This document shows positions 33,377 to 45,195 of a stretch of 64,000 nt of DNA, piece after piece. This stretch comes from Ampelocalamus luodianensis. Lineage: Eukaryota > Streptophyta > Magnoliopsida > Poales > Poaceae. Numbering within the stretch: the stretch's first letter is position 1; every line of letters begins with the position of its first letter. Both the position numbers and the translations under genes were made by a program. Below the pieces are notes generated by a model, which worked only from the letters and a program-made list of their open reading frames with translations, was not told the DNA's origin and searched no databases. The stretch covers positions 36,704,394 to 36,768,393 of the forward strand of contig CM070638.1 of the NCBI GenBank assembly GCA_036346255.1, read 5' to 3'.

Positions 33377-34760
33377 ATGGTAGGTTCTGCGGAGCATTCG
33401 GATGAGGATACATCTCATACTCCTCGTACGAAGGGAATCGTACAACATTTCCGGCGCCTCATGAACCTTCGTACGGAAGGACTTGAGGAAGATGTCAGGG
33501 TCACGAATAAGCGACTTGCTCAACTTGAGGGCGCCCAAATTGAGACAAATGCCACGCTCGCCGCGATGGAGAGAGCGCAAGGCATCACTAACATTTCTTT
33601 GACAGGTATTATGGCGCACCTTGACGAGATTGCCCATGCATCCACTGTTGTTCCCCCTGCTGCCCCGGTGGTAGAGGGACAAGATGAATTCGACTACGTG
33701 ACTGATACCGAGGCCAATGACATGGGTAACAACAACAACGATCAAGCTCATCGACAGTTGCATTTTAATCGACAAGATATGAGACGAGACCCTCCACGAC
33801 GTGAGGTACGTGACCACGATGATTCTTTTGCTAAGGTTAAATTCACTATACCCTCTTTTAATGGTAAATATGATCCTGATGGTTATCTTAATTGGGAACT
33901 AGCTGTTGATCAAAAATTTGTTTGCCATGAAGTTCCTGAGATTAGACGAGTTAGGGCTGCTACTAGTGAATTTACTTACTTTGCTTCTATTTGGTGGAAA
34001 GAACATTGCCGTCAATATCCCAATAACATACCTAACACTTGGGAGGCTTTAAAATTGCTTATGTGGCATCGATTTGTTCCCTCATGTTATACTCGTGATT
34101 TGTTAAATAAATTACAACGCTTACGACAAGGTACAAAGTCTATGGAAGACTACTATCAAGAATTACAAATTGGTATGTTACGTTGTGGTTTAGATGAGAA
34201 TGAGGAGGCATCAATGGCTAGGTTTTTTGGAGGGTTGAATCGAGAAATTCAAGACATCCTTGATTATAAAGATTATAACTCTATTACTATATTGTTTCAT
34301 CTTGCTTGCAAAGCTGAACGTGAAGTGCAGGGACGCCAGATGAGGACACGTTCTAACTCTTCTACAGGTCGCATAAACTTATGGACACCACGCACCTCTA
34401 TGGCTCCGGCCACCAGTGCACCCCCACCGCCACCTATCAACAACAAGCCGCACTCGCTACTTCAAATCCAGCACCACGAGTTTCTGAAGCAACCAAATCA
34501 GCACCACAAGCGTTGGCAAAAACCTCATCTTCAGTTTCTTCGACATGCCGAACTAAGGATATTCAATGGCATTGGTGCAAAGGCTATGGACACATGATGC
34601 GGGACTGTCCAAACAAGCGCGTTCTGATTATATGCGACGATGGTGGGTATTCCTCTACTAGTGATTTTGATGATGAAACATATGCTATGCTTGCAACTAA
34701 CCCTGCAGAAAATGATGATGAATCTGATTATGAGGCGGAACATGTTGGCACCGAAGATGC
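33377..34760 (+). pseudogene. gypsy gag
   Basis: Start chosen at the ATG at 33377, in the conserved context ctaacaATG. The N-terminal third is helical. The capsid-like domain around 33830-34330 carries YDPDGYLNWELAVDQKFVCH, FTYFASIWWKEHCRQY and LWHRF-type spacing, then LQRLRQGTKSMEDYYQELQI and ASMARFFGGLN. After about 34380 the frame shifts, and the zinc knuckle appears in another frame at about 34564-34610 (WHWCKGYGHMMRDC), with its first Cys changed to Trp. gag forms the particle and packages RNA. The frameshift and the knuckle mutation make this copy defective. Confidence 0.85.
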
Positions 34761-35514
34761 CGACAAGTATTTGAGCATTATAGTGCAACGCGTACTAAGT
34801 GCTCAAGTTTCTCGTGTTGAGCAAAATCAGCGCCATAATTTGTTCCAAATCAAGGGCGTTGTTAAGGAACGCTCGATTCGCATAATTGTTGATGGTGGGA
34901 GTTGCAACAATTTGACGAGTATAGATATGGTGGAGAAGCTTGCTTTGCCGACCAACCCTCATCCCCACCCATACCATATTTAATGGTTCAACAACAGTGG
35001 TAAGTTGAAGGTAACACGAATGGTGAGATTAAGCTTTTCTATGGGTTCATACCATGATTATGTTGATTGTGACGTTGTTCCTATGCAAGCTTGTTCATTG
35101 TTATTAGGACGACCTTGGCAATACGATACTGATTGTGTGCATCATGGTAGGAATAATCAATACTCTCTCATATTCATAGAAAAGAAAATTGTGATGCATC
35201 CTATGATTCCTGAACAAATTGTTAAAGATGAACTTACTAGAGCTAGAAGAGAGAAGAATCAAGAGAATGCTAAGAGCAAAAATAAGATTGTAGCAAAAGA
35301 ACTTGAGCAACATAAAAAGAAAGAACCTAAATCTACTCATGTGAAGAATAAAGAAATTAAATTGAAAGGTGCTAGTTTTCTTGCTACCAAATCTGATATG
35401 ACTGAACTGGATGCTAGTAATTCTGTTTGCTATGCATTAGTTTGCAAAGAAGCTTTATTTTCATTTGAGGATACACCTTCTTCTTTGCCTCCTGCTGTCA
35501 CTAACATTTTGTAG
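34761..35514 (+). pseudogene. gypsy aspartic protease region
   Basis: IRIIVDGGSCNNLTS near 34882-34920 is the D-[ST/G]-G active-site motif in its common grass form DGGSCNN. A stop follows at 34981. The frame resumes at about 35005 with SYHDYVDCDVVPMQACSLLL and GRPWQYD (the ILGRPW flap-side motif), then a Lys/Glu-rich linker. A TAG at 35512 replaces a Gln codon before the RT. It would cleave the gag-pol precursor. Confidence 0.8.
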
Positions 35515-35553
35515 GAGAACAACGATGTCTTTCCGAAGGACATACCGCCGGGG

Positions 35554-36941
35554 TTGCCACCGCTTCGAGGGATTGAGCATCAGATTGATTTAATTCCCGG
35601 CACATCATTGCCCAACCGCGCACCATATAGGACCAATCTGGAAGAAACTAAAGAATTGCTTGCTAAAGGGCATGTGCGTGAATCTCTTAGTCCTTGTGCT
35701 GTTCCGATCATTTTAGTGCCTAAGAAGATGGATCATGGCGTATGTGTGTAGATTGTAGAGCAATCAATAATATCACCATTAGATGTCGTCATCCTATTCC
35801 TAGGTTAGATGATATGCTTGATGAATTGAGCGGTTCTATTGTTTTCTCGAAGGTTGATTTGCGTAGTAGGTATCATCAAATTTGCATAAAATTAGGAGAT
35901 GAATGGAAAACAACATTTAAAACTAAGTTCGGATTATATGAGTGGTTAGTAATGTCTTTTGGTTTAACTAATGCACCTAGCACCTTCATGAGACTAATGA
36001 ACGAAGTTTTGCGTGCTTTCATTGGTAGATTTGTGGTGGTTTATTTTGATGATATATTGATATATAGCAAATCATTAGAGGAACATCTTGACCATTTACG
36101 TGATGTTTTTAATGCTTTACGTGATGCACGTTTATTTGGTAGTCTTGAGAAGTGCACCTTTTGCACCGATCGAGTCGCGGTCCTTGGCTATGTTGTTACT
36201 CCACAGGGAATTGAAGTTGATCAAGCTAAGATTGAAGCAATACAGAGTTGACCGACTCCTAACACGGTCACACAGGTACGAAGCTTTTTAGGACTTGCTG
36301 GATTCTACTGCTGCTTCGTGAAGGATTTCATCACCATCGCTGCACCATTGAATGAGCTTACCAAGAAGGGCGTGCCATTTATTTGGAGCGCCGCACAGGA
36401 GAACGCCTTCACCACATTAAAAGATAAGTTAACACATGCACCACTACTCCAACTCCTTGACTTTAATAAGACTTTTGAACTAGAATGTGATGCCAACGGA
36501 ATTGGTTTAGGTGGCGTATTGCTACAAGGAGGTAAACCTATAGCATAATTCAGTGAGAAATTGAGTGAACCTAGTTTGAACTATTCTACTTATAATAAGG
36601 AATTATATGCACTATTTCTAACTTTGAAAACTTGGCAACATTATTTATAGCCAAAAGAATTTGTTATACATTCTGATCACGAATCTTTAAAGCATATTCG
36701 AAGTCAAAGTAAATTGAACCGTAGACATGCAAAGTGGGTTGAATTTATTGAGTCCTTTCCTTATGTCATAAAACACAAGAAGGGAAAGGAGAATGTTATT
36801 GCTGATGCTTTGTCTAGGAGATATGACATGCTTTCACAAGTTGACTTCAAAATTTTTGGATTGGAGACTATTAAAGAGCAATATGTACATGATGCTGATT
36901 TTACAGATATATTATTGAATTGTAAAGAAGGGAAAACGTGA
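35554..36941 (+). pseudogene. gypsy reverse transcriptase and RNase H
   Basis: RT motifs in order: IDLIPGTSLPNRAPYR, then VPIILVPKKM followed by a frameshift at about 35735, MCVDCRAINNITIRCRHPIP, VDLRSRYHQI, FGLTNAPSTFMRLMN and the catalytic VVYFDDILIYS (about 36036-36068), then GYVVTPQGIEVD. A stop at 36249 replaces Trp. RNase H begins at FELECDANGIGLGGVLLQGG, with stops at 36546 and near 36648, and closes with ENVIADALSRRYD. Product would be element cDNA. The catalytic residues are present but at least four breaks are visible. Confidence 0.9.
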
Positions 36942-36966
36942 AAAATTTATCATTAATGATGGGTTT

Positions 36967-38466
36967 GTGTTTAGAGCTAACAAGCTATGCATTCCAGCTA
37001 GCTCCGTTCGTTTGTTGTTATTACAGGAAGCGCATGGAGGTGGGCTGATGGGACACTTTGGCGTGAAGAAAACAGAGGATATACTTGCTGATCATTTCTT
37101 TTGGCCAAAGATGAGACGGGACGTCGAGCGCTACGTTGCTCATTGCACTACATGTTAAAGAGCTAAGTCACGACTTAATCCTCATGGTTTATACATGCCT
37201 CTACCAGTTCCCAGCGTTCCGTGGGAAGATATTTCGATTGACTTTGTTTTAGAATTGCCTAGAACAAAGAAGGAGAGCGATAGTATATTCGTGGTTGTTG
37301 ATAGATTTTCTAAGATGGGTCACTTTATACCATGTCATAAGAGCAATGATGCTGCCAATATTGCTGATTTATTCTTTCGTGAAATTGTTCGATTGCATGG
37401 TGTGCCTAATACTATAGTTTCAGATCGTGATGCTAAATTCCTTATTCACTTTTGGAGAACTTTATGGGCTAAATTGGGGACTAAGCTGTTATTTTCTACT
37501 ACTTGTCATCCCCAAACTGATGGACAAACTGAAGTTGTGAATAGAACTTTATCTACAATGCTTAGGGCTGTGTTGAAAAAGAATTTAAAAATATGGGAAG
37601 AATGCTTGCCTCATATTGAGTTTGCTTATAATCGTTTATTGCATTCTACTACAAAGATGTGCCCTTTCGAGGTTGTTTATGGTTTTGTGCTTCGTGCTCC
37701 TGTTGATTTAATGCCTATTTCATCTTCGGATAAATTGAACTTTGATGCTAAACAACGTGCTAAATTGATTTTAAAAATACATGAGACAACCAAGGAGAAT
37801 ATAGAGCGCATTAATGCTAAATATAAAATTGCTGGTAGTCAGGGGAGAAAACATTTAACTTTTGAACCAGGAGATCTTGTTTGGTTGCACTTGAGAAAAG
37901 ATAGGTTCCCTGAATTGAGAAAGTCAAAATTGATGCCTCGAGCTGATGGTCCTTTCAAAGTATTGGAAAAGATTAATGATAATGCATACAAACTTGACCT
38001 GTCTGCAGATTTTGGGGTTAGTCCCACATTTAACATTGCAGATTTGAAGCCATACTTAGGAGAAGAGGATGAGCTTGAGTCGAGTACGACTCAAATGCAA
38101 GAAGGGGAGGATGATGAGGACATCCCTAACTTGGATACAACCATACCTACACACACAACTGATCCACAACCAGTGTTACAAGGACCAATTACTCGAGCTC
38201 GTACTCGCCAACTTAATCACCAGGTGAATTCGTTCATAGGTTTATATATTACTGAGAATAGATCGTTACCTAATGCAAGTGACTTAATTGTGCTTAGGAA
38301 CATGGGAAAGGACCAAGGAGAGGTATGTGGAGTCATGGACAAGTATAGAAGGCATAATGGAGGTCATCACGTCACTTTGGGTCCGAGCCAAGCAAGAGTT
38401 CAAGTTGGGCTCGTTCTGGATTCGAGTTCGGACTGTTGCGACAACACTAAGTTTAAACGGCCGTAA
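36967..38466 (+). pseudogene. gypsy integrase, with a C-terminal tail read into the 3' LTR
   Basis: The HHCC zinc-binding domain is at 37030-37155 (HGGGLMGHFGVKK to HCTTC), then a TAA at 37156. The core at 37195-38060 has ISIDFVLELP (first Asp), VSDRDAKF (second Asp) and QTDGQTEVVNRTL (Glu). A GPF motif follows (PRADGPFKVLEKI) and FNIADLKPYLGEEDE ends the usual domain. The 423-codon frame stays open across the PPT and 355 bp into the 3' LTR, ending at 38466. That tail (DPQPVLQGPITRARTRQLNH and on) is also open in the 5' LTR, which hints at past selection. It would join cDNA to chromosomal DNA. Confidence 0.9.
38097..38111 (+). promoter_or_regulatory. Polypurine tract of the gypsy element
   Basis: GCAAGAAGGGGAGGA immediately before the 3' LTR. 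Identical to the PPT at 4318-4332 and simultaneously part of the pol reading frame (MQEGEDD). Confidence 0.9.
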
Positions 38467-39116
38467 CTTCTACATACGGACTCCGTTTGGGACGTTCTTG
38501 GACTTCATTGAAAGCTTATCAAGTGTACTTTCCAATGAATCCAACCTCAGCTTCAAATTCCAATCGAGATGGCCACAATGAACAAAACAATCTATATATG
38601 TTTTTTTTTGCCCGAGTCAAAAAGGGTGCTACACCACCTCCTCTTGGGCCCATGGGCCTTATAACCCTAGGGGTGTGCGTCCACTTCTCTGTCCGCCACC
38701 CCTGGTCGTCTTCCCATATAGGAGTCGCCGTCCCCCTGGCTAGAACTCGAATTTTGTTGAGTTTAGATTTAGCCATTGTACAAACTTTTGTTCTTCAGTT
38801 GTGTCGAACGACCACTTGTCAAGACAGCCTTCGGAATTCCACATTTGTTTTTCAATACCATCTATACTACAATTCCTATTTGCAATATCATATTCCCTAT
38901 ATTTTATTCTTGCTAGTTCTTCGATTGCTCGCAGGAATTGAACCTCGTGTTCAGGTTGATCGCGCTTCCAACACGGTCAATAACGTGGAAGAGTTGGTTC
39001 AACGATTGCTAAGGTGCAAGCGTCGTCGTACGGTTGTAGTCAGATCCCGAGAGGCACCTCCACTAAAATCAATAGTTATCAATCTCATCGAAAGATCAGG
39101 AACCCCGCCTCCATCA
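38112..39116 (+). repeat. 3' LTR of the gypsy element
   Basis: 1005 bp, direct repeat of 31156-32157, ends CATCA before CTTAA. Most differences from the 5' copy are C/T and G/A transitions, as expected for methylated repeats. Confidence 0.95.
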
Positions 39117-39540
39117 CTTAACATTTATAAAAAATCTAGAAATCTTATTTCATTTGTTTATTAGAAGTTTGGAATATCTCAGCAGGTTTTAGCGTTATAT
39201 TAAAATAGTTACAACTTGGAAATGCTCACCGACATACCTACAACGTGATGATCAATTGGAGGTTTATGTGCTGCAGAGTGATGTCTGTCATGTCCGTTCT
39301 ATGGAAGATGTGCAATACACTTAGTTGATTGAGCATACGCATAGCTCTGTTACGAGCTCAGTTGAACAACCTACCTGCCAAGTATGTCTTGGTATGTGGA
39401 GGTGATTTGGTTTACTCTTAACATTTATAAAAAAAATCTGGAAATCTTATTTCATTTGTTTATTAGAAGTTTGGACTATCTCAGCAGGTTTTAGCGTTGT
39501 ATTAAAATAGTTACAACTTGGAAATGCTCACCGACGTACA
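39117..39540. repeat. Tandem duplication of host DNA split by the gypsy insertion
   Basis: 39117-39230 (cttaacatttataaaa to gctcaccgac) recurs at 39417-39535. 31101-31155 upstream of the element (caacctaccgccaag to ctcttaa) recurs at 39362-39421. The site therefore held about 1.6 copies of a ~295-bp unit before the element entered copy 1. Confidence 0.85.
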
Positions 39541-40780
39541 TTTTTCATATTATGTCGGGTTTCCAAACTGGTATAGTGGTATGTTCAGTTGGTGATGAAA
39601 AAGGAAGCATTACATGTTTTGTAGCTTAAGAATGTTTAGGATGTATGACGATTACATATAAACTTGGGCTTCACATAATAAAAGTAAGCCACATAGATGA
39701 AATCTGGTTTTAAAACATGTGAATCTGCAATCTCTTTATTTTGTTGAAGAACTGATGCTATATTAATTATGTTGCCTTATCTATAGCGGCTTCAATGAGC
39801 TCACGAAAACAAAAAAAATACTCATAACAAATTATGTACATCAGTACTCTAATACGTGTAGTAAGTAACACCCTTACAGTATTGCTTTTATAATTACATC
39901 TATCACCTGCATCTTCATATCTTCTATTACCAGCGATTCCTTAGTGCTAATTATAGTCTCGTGCCTTCAATTCCGCGCCCCAAGGCGCCCGAGGGTTACT
40001 AGTTAACGTGGATTGAGGCGTCAAAAATCACCCCAAACACCCTGAGGGATCATGTATGCATGGAATGAGACAAAGAGCTAGCTGAGTTAGTTTTCTCCTC
40101 GAGAATAATTCAAACTAGATAGGAATGTGCGCTACCCTGCGTGCACAGAGCAACAATAGTATGAAAAGTTCGAAACAATGTAGGAAGCATTGAGTGACCA
40201 AAAAATGGATCATGCATTTCAATTTGAACTGAATAATAACATACAAAGACTACTCCACAACACTATGTATGAGAGGAATGAACTGAGGACTAGGTAAAAA
40301 CATAATAAGCATTTGACCAAACCTTTGGCACATAAGGATAGTTAGTCGGGTACATAAAAGAAAAAGATCCCAAGGCATAGCATTTCTTTCATAACACTAC
40401 AGGCTTGAGGTAGGTTTACACAGGGATATCTAATGAAAAACATAAAATGGTGATACTTTCTTCGTAAAAAAAATCAATAAGAATGATGAGACCTAACATA
40501 TTAAGAATTTAGAAGGGTTAACAAAAAAAAAGATTGCAAACATGAAGTACATCTACTAGCATATGCTTTTTTCTTCAGAATAGTCAAGCCAACATACAAT
40601 AAAGACTTCCTTTCAAAACCTATAATAAAACACAAACATTCAAAACAATAGGCACCAAGTTGAATAATTTGACGTCTGAAACTAAATGGAGCCATCACAC
40701 TTTTCACAGTAAGACCAAGGATGTACTGTCAGTAACTCAACAACATCAAAAGAAAATGAAACATAAATACACAATAATTA
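39541..40780. other. AT-rich stretch, no gene recognised
   Basis: No ORF of note and no repeat structure recognised. It may contain the 3' end or introns of the minus-strand gene at 40.8-42.5 kb. Confidence 0.35.
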
Positions 40781-40837
40781 TGTATTTTGAATGATCAATT
40801 TAATATTTCCATTGTTCAAAGCAATAGTTTCTATACC

Positions 40838-42537
40838 TGCTCATTTGAAAACCCTCAAAAAATACATGATTGTCTTCCAGATGTTGAATTTCCTACCAAA
40901 GCTCCAAAAGTCGTTGGTCTGTTCAGTTCCCTGCACAGTGCAACAATATTATTACCAAAAAAATATATAAAAACTACAGATGTTATACTATATTTCTTAC
41001 CTGCTGATGGCTATTATTGCTCAGCACCTTATTCATTGATAAAGGAAGTACAGAAGATTGATCAGCTGGATCAAAATTACTCCTATTATTATCAGCATCC
41101 AAAGGAGTCATTTTAGTATCTTCGCAAGTGGCCTGCATACTTTTCATTGCTAACTGCAAGAGTTTGGATATTACTCTCAAAAGAAGTCCTTAGCATAATG
41201 CTATACTCAGCACAAAAGTAGTTGCATTCCGTGATTCTCTCATACAACCTTGACAACAAACAAATTAAAAATAAAATCCAAGAATTCAGCCTAAAAGACA
41301 TATTCTAGTTGCTCCTTCTTAAGTTGCTTTTGTTCTTTCAAAGGCATAAGAATTTTCAATGCATTCCGGATGATGTCCACGATTAGGTCAAGATTGTCCT
41401 CAACAAATGGATATTTGGATTTCACAATTCCTTTTATATCTTCATTAGTTGTAGGCATCTTCTTTGCTTTTGAATTTAAAAGGGTGAGTAATGAAAGAGT
41501 TAGCCGAACCAATCATCAGGTTTTGCACCATAACAATCCAAAGAAATCACATCAGCAATACCTATCTCAATTAAAGCTTTATTTGGCAATACATAATCGA
41601 TGCTCTCGTCTTCTTCACAAGCCATATAATCTCTACATTGATGTAGAGCCTGATATGGGCAAAAAGATATGTTAGATGCTTATTACATATATATGCAAAT
41701 CAAATAAATCTGGCTCGGTAGAACAAGTGAAAGTTGTTACTTATAACTATGATGCACCACATGGTTTGGAAAGTTAAAATCATGCAAAGTTATGAATATA
41801 GCCAAAATGAAATTTGTACCGATACTACAAATTCATTTCTAGGAATAAATCGACATCACATGCTAGGTCTATCTAAGACAGATAATCATGTTCATGAGAA
41901 TACATAAAGAAGAAACCATTTTCTTACATAAACAATAAACGGATGCTTTGCATTCAATTCATGTTCTTGCAACCTTGTAATAATACACTCAAGTTAATGG
42001 GACAAGCACACATGATAAATATGAAGGTGAAGCACGATTTTCAAGGTAAACATAAAATCAAGTGAAGTAATTGAGAGTAACAAGATACAAAATTTACATA
42101 CCGGATATATGGAGATAGGATGTATCTGCCAGACTCTTTTCATACAAATGTAAGAAAATTTCATTACAATGCTAAAGATCATAATGTCCGCTTTGATACT
42201 CTTGTCCATCCAAAACGGCAATCATATCAATTCAAGAATCACGGGCATCAAACATATTGCAAATTTATGTGAATAAAAAATACATCATGGACAATTTTAA
42301 GCTCTGTCATGCAATCCTAAATTAAGGCTTCATTCAGGGAGGCAGATAATACCAAACCATGCTCACTCCTATGAACTCAACAAATCAGATCGGAACCAAA
42401 AGAAATACCATCGAACATAAGTTTTACTCGAGAAGAAGATCGCTTCCACATGTCAACTCCTTTGTAGTCTCACTCATCAAGTCATTTATATACTGCAGCA
42501 CGATGTCGTCATTCCGGCCGACCACCTGCTCGGTCAT
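40838..42537 (-). pseudogene. Exons of an unrecognised multi-exon host gene
   Basis: Exon-like blocks with splice borders, minus strand. 42537-42424 (MTEQVVGRNDDIVLQYINDL and on). About 42235-42102 (VLDGQEYQSGHY, an in-frame TAG, HCNEIFLHLYEKSLADTSYL), ending before GTATGT. 41649-41500 after ATATCAG (DYMACEEDESIDYVLPNKAL, DCYGAKPDDWFG), then a one-base shift into NEDIKGIVKSKYPFVEDNLD to 41291. 41247-41004 (ERITECNYFCAEYS, shift, MQATCEDTKMTPLDADN), ending CAG before GTAAGA. About 40927-40838 (ELNRPTTFGALVG). The protein would be helical and soluble. I do not recognise the family. Stops and shifts suggest a decayed copy, though wrong exon choice could mimic some of them. Confidence 0.45.
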
Positions 42538-42559
42538 GGCTGCCACACTATCGGTCCGG

Positions 42560-43330
42560 CCAAAAAACCTCCTAGCGAACGACGTCTAGATCGCTGGTGC
42601 GGGATGGTGCATCTCCCGGGGCGCGCGTGATGCAGGGCGTGCTAGAAGGTCGAGGTCGTGGCAGCAGGAAGGCGGATTCCACATGGCAAGAAGAGGTTCG
42701 ATGACGGTGCCAGCGTCGACTTGGGGGAAGGGGAGACCAGGATGACCGAGGATGGCTTGGGTCTCACCGATGGACTTTTTGTTAGCGTCGTCAGCCCCTT
42801 TGCCTCCGCCTCCATCATTGACCGCTCCAACCCCTGCTCCTGGATCGATTTTGCCGAAACGAATGTAGGAAGCGAGGAGAGGGGAGAGGAGGAGAAACGA
42901 GATGGGGAGGGGAAAGTTGAGAGGAAGGAGGGGGAGGGGACCAGATCTGGAGGGAGCGGGTGGAGCGGCCGTGGTGGTGCCTTTAGAACATGTGCGGGAG
43001 CGTGAGGCTTTTCTTGTGCGTGCACCAACGAGAGAGGGGAGAAGGAGAGGAGACGATGGCGGGCGTGTGTGACGAAGGAGGGGGTGAGGGGACCGGATTT
43101 GGAGGGAGCAGGGTGGGGCCAGAGACGAAGAGGGCGAGAACGGCACGTGGGGGTAGGCGGAGATGGCGAAGCGAGGGAAGCGCGCGGGGGTGGGGTGGAC
43201 ACGACGAGGGCGAGGACGAGAGCGGCGCGTGGGAGCGGGAGGAGATGGGGAGGAGGTGAGGCGAGGGCGGCATGCAGGAGTGGGGGCAAAGAGGGCGAGG
43301 GGAGGAGGTGGCAAGCTGGGGGATCGGGAG
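42560..43330 (-). other. GC-rich 5' region of the minus-strand gene
   Basis: Strongly GC-skewed (CCT/CCC-rich on the minus strand) with ORFs open in several frames on both strands, the longest 242 codons (43314-42586). The upstream end ccctagggttaccc resembles a grass 5' leader. The Pro/Ser/Arg-rich products look like composition, not protein. It could include a first exon, since a segment before 42586 (DPGAGVGAVNDGGGGKGADD) is less biased. Confidence 0.35.
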
Positions 43331-44220
43331 GGTAACCCTAGGGTAGGGATGCAGAGATGGGACGAACGGATCCAGACCGTCCGCGGAAGACTTGCGATCG
43401 AACGGTTTGCACTTGTCCGATCCCGGCCGTACGATATCGATCCGATGGTTGACGATCGCCAAATAGGACCTCACGCAATTTCAAACGTCTGAGTTTACGC
43501 AAAATGCTGACGTGGAGTTCCTATCGGCTATATATAAGGAGAGAGAGAACGAACCAACCAGGCAGCAGCTGTCAAATGAAACTAGGGGTTGGAATGCAGT
43601 AATTAACAAGTAGTATGCTGAAGATGCCAGTATGCAGTTTCCATCATAAATCCGGTACAGTAGTATTTGCCTGCAAACATGAAAGAGCAATATACATCTC
43701 GTTCTATAATTTGTTGGTCTCTCTTCTTTTAGCGCATTGCGCCTTCGTTTTGATGTGTTACTGTCCTTTGGTGAAAGGAGGAGGAAAAGGAAAAGAAAAC
43801 GAGCTAAAAGTCCCTGCACGCTTGTAGACTTGCAGCTTTGTTGCGCTGATCTTAGGACTTTTTGCTGCGGTTCCAGCTCCGTCTCGGCAAATGGAGGGCG
43901 CATGGTGTTGGGCCAATGCTGATGGGATTTCGAGTTTTGTTGATTTTTTGTTTCTCCTTTCGAGATAGAGCTGCTTGTGCTGAGCTCCCTTCCAAAATCT
44001 CTTCCCGAGAAAGTGTAGTTTACGGACTTATATACTGCTACTGTGCGCTACTACTCCTACTGAAGCTGTGGACAGGCGTGGCACACGCCGAGTAACTTTA
44101 TGGCCCATCCATGCGCTCCATTCGACAAGACGTAAATTTTGGAATCAGTCACGTCGAGCAGAGCAATTGTTCGGGCTTGTGATGGATGGACGAGACGGGC
44201 TTACCCGCCTGTACGCGACT
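43331..44220. other. Intergenic, with a plus-strand TATA-like box
   Basis: cggctatatataaggagag at 43526-43544 is a good plant TATA sequence on the plus strand, but the following short ORFs (for example 43615-43827) have no recognisable product. Nothing else supported. Confidence 0.35.
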
Positions 44221-44225
44221 CTGTA

Positions 44226-45195
44226 TACGGGTCATCTGCCGATGGGAATTTACCATAATTCAGCAGTAGCAATTTAATTCCTTTCCTAAGGCATTCGTAC
44301 GTGATTCTAAATGTGGACCATTTGCCAAGGGGAATCTACCCTAATTCAACAGTAGCAATTCAATTCCTCTCATAGGATACCTGTACGTGACTCTGCATGT
44401 ACGCCATCTGCCAAGGAGTCTATCCTAATTTAGCAAGAGCAATTCAATTCCTCCGCCAAGGGAGTCTACCCTAATTCAGCAGTGGCAATTCAATTCCTCT
44501 CCTGGGGTACCTGTACGTGACTCTACATGTGGAGCATCTGCCAAGGGGAGCCTACCCCAATTCAGTAGTGGCAATTCAATTCCTCTCCTGGGGTACATGT
44601 ACGTGACTTTGCATGTGAGCTATCTGCCAAGGGGAGCCTACCTTAATTCAGCAGTGGCAATTCAATTCCTCTCCTGGGGTACCTGTACGTGACTCTGCAT
44701 GTGGGCCATCTGCCAAGGGAGCCTACCCTAATTCAGCAGTGGCAATTCAATTCTCTCCGGGTACACAGACGTGACTCGCATGTGGGCCATCCGCAAGGGA
44801 GCCTACCCTAATTCGATGAGTGGCAATTTAATTCCTCTCTGGGTACCAGACGTGACTCGCATGTGGGCCACCGCCGAGGAGCCTACCCTAATTCAGCAGT
44901 GGCAATTCAATTCCTCTCCGAGGTACATGACGTGACTGCATGTGGGCCATCCGCCAGGGAGCCTACCTAATTCAAAGATGGCAATTCAATTCCTCTCCCG
45001 AGGTACCATGACGTGACTCGCATGTGGGCCATCCGCCAAGGAGCTTACCTAATTCAGAGTAGCAATTCAATTCCTCTTCTAGGTACCAGACGTGACTTTG
45101 CATGTGGGACATCCGCGAGGAGCCTACTCTAATTCAAGAATGGCAATCCACCTCTCTAGGGTACACATGACGTGACTCTGCATGTGGGGCATCTG
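44226..45195. repeat. Satellite-like tandem array, ~80-95 bp unit, about 12 copies
   Basis: Each unit carries gtacgtgactctgcatgtgg, ccatctgccaagggagccta, then ccctaattcagcagtggcaa and ttcaattcctctcctggggt. Units on the left are ~95 bp and better conserved. Those from 44750 rightward are ~80 bp with many single-base losses. One more degraded unit lies at 46094-46150 beyond an insertion. Confidence 0.9.

Larger units (their letters stand above)
31156..39116 (+). mobile_element. Full-length Ty3/gypsy LTR retrotransposon
   Basis: 7961 bp flanked by target duplication CTTAA (31151-31155 and 39117-39121). Order: 5' LTR, PBS, 1.2 kb leader, gag, protease, RT, RNase H, integrase, PPT, 3' LTR. That domain order (integrase last) defines Ty3/gypsy. 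No chromodomain is seen after the integrase, and I do not name the lineage. The LTRs differ at about 70 positions by eye, roughly 7%. At the rate often used for rice (1.3e-8 per site per year) that is some 2.5-3 million years. gag and pol hold several stops and frameshifts, so the copy is dead. Confidence 0.95.

Noticed and set aside
38487..39164. 225-codon plus-strand ORF
   Set aside because: Runs through 3' LTR DNA into the flank. The 5' LTR equivalent is broken.
42586..43314. 242-codon minus-strand ORF, Pro/Ser/Arg-rich
   Set aside because: ORFs are open in several frames on both strands of the same DNA. The composition reflects GC and CT bias, with no domain.
44226..45195. Telomeric or rDNA spacer repeat
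   Set aside because: The unit has no CCCTAAA run and no rRNA gene is adjacent. It is a private satellite-like array.
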